Source of the DNA: Hyphomicrobium sp. NDB2Meth4
Lineage (GTDB): Bacteria > Pseudomonadota > Alphaproteobacteria > Rhizobiales > Hyphomicrobiaceae
Direction: 5' to 3'
DNA length: 64,000 nt
Assembly: GCF_900117445.1 (NCBI RefSeq)
Contig: NZ_FPEJ01000001.1
Span: 486,501 to 550,500, forward strand
Shown here: positions 57,367 through 64,000 of the stretch, one piece after another
How the letters are laid out: each line of letters opens with the position of its first letter
Position numbering within the stretch: position 1 is the first letter of the stretch
Position numbers and translations under genes: made by a program
Notes under the pieces: generated by a model
Database searches by the model: none
The model's input: only the letters and a program-made list of their open reading frames with translations
What the model was told of the DNA's origin: nothing

Positions 57367-57509
57367 CCCGACTGATCGGCCTCCACAACGCGCCCCAGCA
57401 AACCGAAGTTCCGGCCTCCACATGGCTGGAACTCTTTTCCTCACACCCGAGTTTTATCTAGCGCGACCGAACCGAGCGCGGTCGATCCTGAAACATTTTG
57501 GGTAGGTCA

Positions 57510-58580
57510 ATGGGCGTTAAGACAGCAAGCGAGCGTCCAGTCATCAACGCGCATGGCGGAAAAGTGCTGCCCAGCGTCGAGGTCGACAGTTACAACTTGG
57601 AGGTAAAAGACGACGACGGCTTCGTTGGCGACAAGGCCAGCCGTGGCGCCTTTCACGAGATGCTCGACAAATGGCGCGAGCCGCTGCGCAAGCTTGGCGC
57701 AGATCCCTTGGGCGACACCACCTCCGAACAATTGAGCAAGAAGCAGATCGATAAGCTCCTCGCCGACGGAGACCCCGAAGCCGCAGGCATCGTGCACAGC
57801 GCCGTTGAAGAATTTTCCCAGACGCTGTTCTCCGTCATCAAGCGCTTCGTAAAAGTCGCCGCCTGGCGCGACACCGAAGCAATCGTCATCGGCGGCGGCT
57901 TCCGCGGCAGTCGTGTCGGGGAGCTCGCCGCAGGCCGCACCGAGGTCCTTCTCAAGGCTGCCGACTATGACATCGAGTTGGAGCTCATCCACAATGATCC
58001 CGACGAGGCCGGCCTGATCGGCGCCGCCCACCTGATGCCGTCCTGGATGCTCGAAGGCCACGACGGCATCCTCGCCGTCGATATCGGCGGCACCAACATA
58101 CGCGTCGGCATCGTTGAGACACGGCTCAAGAAGGCCAAAGATCTCTCCAAGGCAGAAGTGTTCGCGTCCGACCTCTGGCGCCATGGCGACGAGAAAACCA
58201 AACGCGACGGCGCCGTCGCCCGGCTGATCGAGATGCTCGCCGAGCACATTGCCATCGCAGAGAAGAAAGATCTGAAACTCGCCCCGGTCGTCGGCATCGG
58301 CTGCCCCGGCGTCATCCGCGAAGACGGGTCCATCGAGGCGGGCGCTCAGAACCTGCCCGGCAACTGGGAAAGCAGCCGCTTCAACCTAGCAGATTGCGTC
58401 CGCGAGCAGCTACCGCTGATCGGCGGGCATGAGACGCAAGTCGTCATTCACAACGACGCCGTGGTGCAGGGCCTCAGCGAACTGCCCCAGATGCAGGACT
58501 ATACCCGCTGGGGCGTGCTCACCATCGGCACCGGCCTCGGCAACGCCCGCTTCACAAATCGTCACAAGACGACAGATTGA
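57510..58580 (+). CDS. ROK family protein with circularly permuted halves
   Basis: A 356-residue ROK-type kinase/regulator homologue. Residues ~1-185 look like the C-terminal part of ordinary ROK proteins: LLADGDPEAAGIVHSAVEEF, EAIVIGGGFRGSRVGELAAG, then HNDPDEAGLIGAAHL. Residues ~190-350 look like the N-terminal part: ILAVDIGGTNIRVGIVETR, GIGCPGVI, NLPGNWES, the catalytic NDA in VVIHNDAVVQG, and LTIGTGLGNARF at the very end. The ROK zinc motif is absent. With catalytic residues present, a glucokinase-like role beside trehalose genes is plausible. ATG 57510 has GGTAGG 3 nt upstream; TTG 57498 is an alternative. Confidence 0.85.
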   Translation: MGVKTASERPVINAHGGKVLPSVEVDSYNLEVKDDDGFVGDKASRGAFHEMLDKWREPLRKLGADPLGDTTSEQLSKKQIDKLLADGDPEAAGIVHSAVEEFSQTLFSVIKRFVKVAAWRDTEAIVIGGGFRGSRVGELAAGRTEVLLKAADYDIELELIHNDPDEAGLIGAAHLMPSWMLEGHDGILAVDIGGTNIRVGIVETRLKKAKDLSKAEVFASDLWRHGDEKTKRDGAVARLIEMLAEHIAIAEKKDLKLAPVVGIGCPGVIREDGSIEAGAQNLPGNWESSRFNLADCVREQLPLIGGHETQVVIHNDAVVQGLSELPQMQDYTRWGVLTIGTGLGNARFTNRHKTTD

Positions 58581-58655
58581 GTCAGTAGTCCCCGCCCGGA
58601 CGGTTGACGACCCCAGGATTGCAGGCCACACATACGCCGCTTGGATGGGGCGGGG

Positions 58656-58680
58656 GCCCGGCTGCCCCAACGGGCTTTTT
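58656..58680 (+). terminator. Intrinsic terminator after the ROK gene
   Basis: Stem gcccg (58656-58660) with cgggc (58671-58675) and a 10-nt loop, followed at once by five T (58676-58680). It separates the ROK gene from the efflux operon. Confidence 0.65.
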
Positions 58681-58766
58681 CATCCAGAATAATTCTAGGG
58701 TTGCAGCACGCTGATAGCGCTCACCGCGCATCTGCGTGCTCTCGCCGGTTGTCGGGGTTCGGGGCC

Positions 58767-59906
58767 ATGATCAAGCGCTTTCTAATCGCTCTCATCATAA
58801 TGAGCGCACTGATTGGCGGCATCGCGTTCTTCAAGCTCGTCTTCATGCCGAAGATGATCCAGGAGTTCCTTAGCTCCCAGGTGCCGCCGCCCGCCACCAT
58901 TACCGCCGAAGCCGCCAAGACCGAGGAATGGGTCGAACGTCTGCCCGCCATCGGCACGCTGATCGCATCGCAAGGCGTCGAGATCGCCTCGCAGGTCGCC
59001 GGCATCGTCACCGGCATCAACTTCGAGAGCGGCCAGGATGTTACCGCTGGCGCCAAGCTTGTGCAGCTCGATATCTCCGTCGAGCAGGCTGATCTGGCTA
59101 GCGCCCAGGCCACGCTTCTCGAGGCCGAGGTCGCGTTCAAGCGCGTGTCCGACCTCCTGATCAAATCGGTCGCCTCCGAGGCTAACGTCGATACCGCGCG
59201 CGCCAAGCGCGACACTGCCGTTGCCGCCGTAAATCGCATCAAGGCACTGATCGCCCAAAAGGGAATTATTGCACCGTTCGCCGGACGTCTCGGCATCCGC
59301 CACGTCGAGCTTGGCCAATATATCTCGCCCGGCCTTGCCATGGTCACGCTGCAGGCGCTCGACCCGATCTGGGTCGACTTCCCCATGCCCGAGCAGAACG
59401 TCGGCAAGCTCCGCGTCGGCCAGACCGTCGATCTTACAGTCGACGCCTATCCGGGCCACGTCTTCGCCGGCACGATCACTTCGCTCGACGCCCGCGTGTC
59501 GCAGGAGACGCGCACCCTCCTCGTCCGCGGTACATTGCCGAACCCCGATCGCACGCTCCTTCCGGGCATGTTCGCCAACGTGGCCGTGCTCGCGGGCGCA
59601 CCGAACAGCGTCATTACCGTGCCCCGCACCGCCGTCACTTACAGCCTCTACGGCGACAGCGTTTACGTCCTGAAGCGCAAGGAAGACCAGGCCGCGCCAG
59701 CAAAGCCTGAGGACACAATCTACACTGTCGAGCGCCGTTTCATCAAAACGGGTCAGGTACGCGACGAGCGCGTCGCCGTCACCACCGGGCTTGCGGCAGG
59801 CGATCAGGTCGTCACCAGCGGCCAGGTGAAGCTCACCAATGGTGCGCTTGTTCGCGTCGACAATTCGCAGGCGCTGGTGCCGCCGGCCACCCGTCCGCTG
59901 CAATAG
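58767..59906 (+). CDS. RND efflux periplasmic adaptor subunit
   Basis: A 379-residue membrane-fusion protein. One N-terminal anchor helix (MIKRFLIALIIMSALIGGIAF) is followed by a lipoyl/hairpin region (VEIASQVAGIVTGINFESGQDV, coiled coil about 105-165) and beta-barrel domains (LGQYISPGLAMVTLQALDPIWVDFP, PNPDRTLLPGMFANVAV). It links the RND pump to an outer-membrane channel. The pump gene follows 9 nt later; no outer-membrane factor gene is seen. ATG 58767 sits after the ROK terminator. Confidence 0.92.
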   Translation: MIKRFLIALIIMSALIGGIAFFKLVFMPKMIQEFLSSQVPPPATITAEAAKTEEWVERLPAIGTLIASQGVEIASQVAGIVTGINFESGQDVTAGAKLVQLDISVEQADLASAQATLLEAEVAFKRVSDLLIKSVASEANVDTARAKRDTAVAAVNRIKALIAQKGIIAPFAGRLGIRHVELGQYISPGLAMVTLQALDPIWVDFPMPEQNVGKLRVGQTVDLTVDAYPGHVFAGTITSLDARVSQETRTLLVRGTLPNPDRTLLPGMFANVAVLAGAPNSVITVPRTAVTYSLYGDSVYVLKRKEDQAAPAKPEDTIYTVERRFIKTGQVRDERVAVTTGLAAGDQVVTSGQVKLTNGALVRVDNSQALVPPATRPLQ

Positions 59907-59915
59907 GGACCCGCC

Positions 59916-62900
59916 ATGTCGTTCACCGACATCTTCATTCGCCGGCCCGTTCTCAGCTCCGTCGTCAGCTTGCTCATCCTGCTGGTGGGCCTGAGCGCCG
60001 CGTTCAACTTGCAGGTGCGCCAGTACCCCGAGCTGTCGAACACCACGATCACCATCACCACGTCATATCCCGGCGCCAACGCCGACGTGATCAAGGGCTT
60101 TATCACCGTTCCCATTCAGCAGGCGGTGGCAAGCGCCGAAGGCATCGACACGCTGACGTCTACGTCACGCCAGAACGTCTCCACCGTCACGCTCAACCTG
60201 CGCCTCAACGCCGATCCCGATCGCGCCGTCACCGACGTCCTCTCCAAGGTCAATCAGGTGCGCAGCGTGCTGCCACCGGAATCGATGGACCCGGTGGTCG
60301 TAAAGCAGACCGGCGAGTCGACTGCGCTGATGTACCTATCGTTCAACAGCGACGTGCTGTCTGCCTCGCAGATCACCGACTATTTGACCCGCGTGGTGCA
60401 GCCAAAGCTGCAGACCGTGAACGGCGTTGCCAATGCCCAGATCCTCGGCGGCCAGACCTTTGCCATGCGCATCTGGCTCAACCCCGAGAAAATGGCCTCG
60501 CTCGGCGTCACGCCGCTGCAGGTGCGCACTGCGCTCGCCACCAACAACTTCACCACCGCCGCCGGACAGATCAAGGGCGACTTCGTCGAGACCACTATCA
60601 ACGCCGAGACCTCGCTTGCCAGCGCGGACGCATTCGGCGAACTGGTTGTGGCCGCCCGCGGTGACGCGCTTGTCCGCCTGCGCGATATCGCGGAAATTTC
60701 GCTCGGCGCAGAGGACGTGAATTCCACCTCCGTCTTCGACGGCCTTAAGGCGGTGTTCATCGGCATTTATTCGACGCCAACCGCAAACCCGCTCACCGTC
60801 ATAGACGACGTGCGCAAGGAGTTTCCGGCCATCGAGGCCGAGCTGCCGCCCGGCATGTCCGCCGCCATCGCCTACGACTCGACTAAGTTCATCGACGCTT
60901 CGATCTCCGAAGTCGAAAAGACCCTCATAGAGGCGGCGGTGATCGTCATCGTCGTCATCTTCCTGTTTCTCGGCAGCCTCCGTTCCACGCTCATCCCGAT
61001 CGTCACCATCCCGCTGTCTCTCATCGGAGTGATGTTTGCGCTGCTCGCGCTCGGCTATTCGATCAACCTGTTGACACTACTGGCCCTCGTGCTCGCCATC
61101 GGCCTCGTCGTCGACGACGCCATCGTCGTCGTCGAGAACATTCATCGCCACATCGAGGAAGGGCTGTCGCCCTACGACGCCGCTATTGTGGGCGCGCGCG
61201 AGATCGCCGTTCCGGTCATTTCGATGACTATCACCCTTGCCGCCGTGTATGCCCCCATCGGCTTCGTTTCCGGCCTGACCGGCTCACTGTTCCGCGAATT
61301 CGCCTTCACGCTCGCCGGCGCGGTGATCGTGTCGGGCATCATCGCCCTGACACTGTCACCGATGATGTGCTCCAAACTGCTCACCAGCGAGCTGTCGGCC
61401 GGCGGCTTCGTGCGCTTCCTCGACCGCACCTTCGAACGGCTCAAGAACCGCTACCAGCGTCGCCTCACCCGCACACTGAATTACCGCCCCGTGACGCTCC
61501 TCGTTCTGTTCGGCGTCATCATCGCTACCGCGCTCATGTACGCGACCGCGCAGCAGGAGCTGGCTCCCGAAGAGGACCAGGGCATCCTCTTCAATCTCGT
61601 CAAGACGCCACCCGCGACCAACATCGACTACACCGAGCAGGTGACGAACCACCTCTACCAGATCTTCAATACCGTTCCCGAGAAGGAGCACGTCTTCGCC
61701 ATCAACGGTATGGGTGGCGACGTGCATCAGGCCTTCGCCGGCATCCTTTTCAAGCCGTGGGAAGAGCGCAACCGCACGCAAGCGCAGATCCTTCAAGAGC
61801 TGCAGCCGAAGGTGAACGGCGTCGCCGGCGCGCAGGTCCTGACCTTCGGTCAGCCATCGCTCCCGGGCTCGACCGGCGGCCCGCCGCTCCAGTTTGTGAT
61901 CACCACCACCTCTGACTACGAGCAGCTCGCCCAGGTGCTGCAGAAGGTGCAGCAGGAGGCCATGCAGAGCGGCCTCTTCATCTTCGCGGACAGCGACTTG
62001 AAGTTCGACACACCGCAGATCGAGGTGAAGATCGACCACGCCAAGGCCAACAGCCTCGGCATCACCATGCAGGACATCGGCGCCTCGCTGGCGACGCTGC
62101 TCGGTGGCAACTACGTCAACCGCTTCAACCTCTATGGCCGCAGCTATCAGGTCATTCCGCAGGTGCCGCGCGACTTCCGCCTCCAGCCCGACTGGATCAA
62201 GCGCTACCAGGTGAAGACGTCCTCCGGACAGATGGTGCCGCTCTCGACCGTCGTAGATGTGCGCGAGAGCGTGCAGCCGAACGCATTGACCAGCTTCCAA
62301 CAGTTGAACTCGGCCATGTTGCAGGGTGTGCCATTCCCGGGCCGCACCATTGGCGAGGTCATCACCTTCCTCAAAGCCAAGGCGAAAGAACTCTTTCCCG
62401 AAGGCTTCACTTACGACTTCCAGGGCGAAAGCCGCCAGTACGAGCAGGAAGGCAACCGTCTCGTCGTCACCTTCATTTTCGCGCTGGTCGTGATCTACCT
62501 AGTGCTCGCTGCCCAGTACGAGAGCTTCCGCGATCCGCTGATCATTCTCATCGCCCTGCCGACGTCGATGTTTGGCGCATTGCTCCCGCTCACGTTCGGC
62601 CTCGGCACCATCAACATCTACACCCAGATTGGTCTCGTTACCCTGATTGGCCTCATCTCCAAGCACGGCATCCTGATGGTCGACTACGCCAATCAGTTGC
62701 AGATCGAAAAAGGCATGGGTCGCCGCGAGGCCATCGAGGAAGCCGCGGCCATCCGCCTCCGGCCCATCCTGATGACCACGGCCGCCATGGTCATCGCCAT
62801 GGTGCCGCTGATCTTTGCCTCCGGCGCCGGCGCAGCCTCGCGCTTCGCCATCGGCATCGTCATTGCGTTCGGCATGACCATTGGCACGCTGTTCACGCTG

Positions 62901-62990
62901 TTCGTCACACCCGCGGTTTACACCTACATCGCGCGTGAGCACCGCCGCGACGCCCACGCCACGCAGGTGATCCACGGCCCAGCCGAATAG
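59916..62990 (+). CDS. RND efflux transporter permease (HAE1/AcrB type)
   Basis: A 1024-residue inner-membrane pump. Start MSFTDIFIRRPVLSSVVSLL. Twelve membrane helices in two bundles; the proton-relay Asp pair is in AIGLVVDDAIVVVENIHRHI near residue 400, and the second half has LIGLISKHGILMVDYANQLQ with the matching Lys region. Porter domains include VNQVRSVLPPESMDPVVVKQ. Extrudes drugs or other lipophilic compounds by proton antiport; the substrate range is not predictable. Cotranscribed with the adaptor. Confidence 0.95.
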   Translation: MSFTDIFIRRPVLSSVVSLLILLVGLSAAFNLQVRQYPELSNTTITITTSYPGANADVIKGFITVPIQQAVASAEGIDTLTSTSRQNVSTVTLNLRLNADPDRAVTDVLSKVNQVRSVLPPESMDPVVVKQTGESTALMYLSFNSDVLSASQITDYLTRVVQPKLQTVNGVANAQILGGQTFAMRIWLNPEKMASLGVTPLQVRTALATNNFTTAAGQIKGDFVETTINAETSLASADAFGELVVAARGDALVRLRDIAEISLGAEDVNSTSVFDGLKAVFIGIYSTPTANPLTVIDDVRKEFPAIEAELPPGMSAAIAYDSTKFIDASISEVEKTLIEAAVIVIVVIFLFLGSLRSTLIPIVTIPLSLIGVMFALLALGYSINLLTLLALVLAIGLVVDDAIVVVENIHRHIEEGLSPYDAAIVGAREIAVPVISMTITLAAVYAPIGFVSGLTGSLFREFAFTLAGAVIVSGIIALTLSPMMCSKLLTSELSAGGFVRFLDRTFERLKNRYQRRLTRTLNYRPVTLLVLFGVIIATALMYATAQQELAPEEDQGILFNLVKTPPATNIDYTEQVTNHLYQIFNTVPEKEHVFAINGMGGDVHQAFAGILFKPWEERNRTQAQILQELQPKVNGVAGAQVLTFGQPSLPGSTGGPPLQFVITTTSDYEQLAQVLQKVQQEAMQSGLFIFADSDLKFDTPQIEVKIDHAKANSLGITMQDIGASLATLLGGNYVNRFNLYGRSYQVIPQVPRDFRLQPDWIKRYQVKTSSGQMVPLSTVVDVRESVQPNALTSFQQLNSAMLQGVPFPGRTIGEVITFLKAKAKELFPEGFTYDFQGESRQYEQEGNRLVVTFIFALVVIYLVLAAQYESFRDPLIILIALPTSMFGALLPLTFGLGTINIYTQIGLVTLIGLISKHGILMVDYANQLQIEKGMGRREAIEEAAAIRLRPILMTTAAMVIAMVPLIFASGAGAASRFAIGIVIAFGMTIGTLFTLFVTPAVYTYIAREHRRDAHATQVIHGPAE

Positions 62991-63076
62991 CCCCCTCCAG
63001 CGTCATCCTCGCGCCTGTACCGAGGACCCATCGCGACGCATAGACCTTCGCTCGAAAGAGAATGCTGAACCTTGGG

Positions 63077-63097
63077 CCCTCGGCATAAAGCCGAGGG
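63077..63097. repeat. Perfect hairpin between RND and Nramp genes
   Basis: A perfect 8-bp stem ccctcggc / gccgaggg (63077-63084 and 63090-63097) around a 5-nt loop ataaa. It lies between two convergent genes. No U-tract follows on either strand, so it could be a bidirectional transcript end or a dispersed palindrome. Confidence 0.45.
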
Positions 63098-63121
63098 TTG
63101 CAGTGGGCGCGGCGCGCGTCT

Positions 63122-64000
63122 CTACCCGACTGACAGGTCGTAGAGGACCTTGATGTTGAGGGCGATCACCACCACGGCCACGATCACCGCCAGCGCCGTC
63201 ACCCATCGCGGGGCCACGAGTACGCCCATCTTCCGCTTGTCGGCCGTGAACATCACCAGCGGCACGATTGCAAAGGGCAGCTGCATGCTCAGCACAACCT
63301 GACTGAGGATCAGCAGCGAACCTGTGCCGCTTTCGCCATAGAGGATGACACCGATACTCGCCGGGATGAGCGCAAGGCTTCGCGTCGCCAGCCGCCGCAG
63401 CCAAGACGGCAGCCGCACGTTGATGAAGCCTTCCATCACCACCTGACCCGACAGCGTCGCCGTCACCGTGGAGTTGAGACCGCAGCACAGCAGCGCCACA
63501 CCGAACAGCGCTGCAGCCGCCGACGAGCCCAATAGCGGCGCCAGCAGGTGCTGCGCCTGCTCCAGATCGGCAATGCCGCTATGCCCCGCCTTGTGGAACG
63601 TCGCCGCCGCCAGGATCAGGATCGACGCATTGACGATCAGCGCCAGCATCAGCGCGATTGAGGAATCAATCGTCGCGAACTTGATCGCCTCGCGCTTCGA
63701 TTCAATGTCATCCCCGATGGCCCGGGTCTGCACGATCGAGGAGTGCAAATACAGATTGTGCGGCATCACCGTCGCGCCAAGGATGCCCATCGCCAGATAC
63801 AGCATCTCCGGATTGCGCACGATCTCCACCGTCGGCGCAAAACCCAGGATCACCTGGCGCCAGTCAGGATCGGCCAACGCCACCTGCACTCCGAAGCACG
63901 CCGCAATCACCATCAGCGTGCCGACGACGAACGCCTCGATCCAGCGAAACCCGAGGTTCTGCAAATAGAGAATGAGAAACACGTCGAGCGCGGTAATAAA
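63122..64000 (-). CDS. mntH: Nramp-type divalent metal transporter, 5' end beyond window
   Basis: The last ~292 residues of an Nramp (SLC11) metal transporter; the reading frame enters the window as [20 protein letters not shown] and runs to the stop at 63122. Typical helices include [15 protein letters not shown] (metal-binding TM6 with Met-Pro-His), [20 protein letters not shown], and a C-terminal [16 protein letters not shown]. Imports Mn2+ and/or Fe2+ with protons. The start and the TM1 DPGN motif are outside the window. Confidence 0.92.
   Translation of the reverse strand, partial: FITALDVFLILYLQNLGFRWIEAFVVGTLMVIAACFGVQVALADPDWRQVILGFAPTVEIVRNPEMLYLAMGILGATVMPHNLYLHSSIVQTRAIGDDIESKREAIKFATIDSSIALMLALIVNASILILAAATFHKAGHSGIADLEQAQHLLAPLLGSSAAAALFGVALLCCGLNSTVTATLSGQVVMEGFINVRLPSWLRRLATRSLALIPASIGVILYGESGTGSLLILSQVVLSMQLPFAIVPLVMFTADKRKMGVLVAPRWVTALAVIVAVVVIALNIKVLYDLSVG

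Noticed and set aside
1-64000. CRISPR arrays, insertion sequences or prophage.
   Set aside because: No regular spaced repeats, transposase, integrase or phage structural genes were seen.

Overview
The window looks like a chromosomal segment of a GC-rich alphaproteobacterium, most likely a methylotroph of the Hyphomicrobiales (Hyphomicrobium-like). The reasons are a PQQ methanol dehydrogenase of the lanthanide (XoxF) type, a MoxXY-like two-component pair beside it, the aerobic (CobG-type) cobalamin pathway, a hemC-hemD-mitofilin-hemY operon divergent from tsaD-gpsA, and the rsmB / heparinase-like / purH order. The genus is an inference. I saw no insertion sequence, prophage or CRISPR array; the region reads as core and metabolic chromosome.

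Layout. 1-5.7 kb (minus): htpX, rsmB, a heparinase II/III-like gene and purH, which runs off the left edge. 5.8-6.8 kb (plus): SDHAF4-like protein and extensin-like protein. 6.8-15.7 kb (minus): NmrA-like and FAD oxidoreductases, an esterase with a Cys nucleophile, acs, a METTL20-like methyltransferase, an EVE protein, gpsA and tsaD. 15.8-21 kb (plus): hemC, hemD, alphaMic60 and hemY. 21.2-26.9 kb (plus): a small secreted Cys protein, xoxF, a XoxJ-like binding protein fused to ankyrin repeats, and a PQQ-associated beta-propeller. 27-31.3 kb: two NarL-type histidine kinase/response regulator pairs. 31.6 kb: tRNA-Thr(CGT).

31.8-48.2 kb is a cobalamin locus. cobO-cobQ-cobF lie on the minus strand. 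Divergent from them, an adenosylcobalamin riboswitch leads cbtB-cbtA-DUF1636-cobW-cobN-cobG-cobH-cobI-cobJ-cobL-cobE-cobM-cobA. cobK sits inside this operon on the opposite strand and shares its start codon bases with cobL. Cobalt uptake (CbtAB), insertion (CobN, CobW), the ring methylations (CobA, I, J, M, L) and rearrangement (CobH) are here; CobB, CobS, CobT and the lower-ligand genes are not.

48.5-64 kb: an unrecognised 442-residue protein, a PilZ protein and an SDR enzyme; then a trehalose/glucose cluster (GH15 hydrolase, otsA, PfkB kinase, otsB, low-affinity iron permease family protein, and a ROK kinase whose two halves are in swapped order); then an RND efflux pair; then an Nramp metal transporter cut by the right edge.

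Most unusual observations: the XoxJ-ankyrin fusion, the circularly permuted ROK protein, the cobK/cobL CATG start overlap with cobK antisense to the riboswitch-controlled operon, and the Cys-nucleophile esterase.
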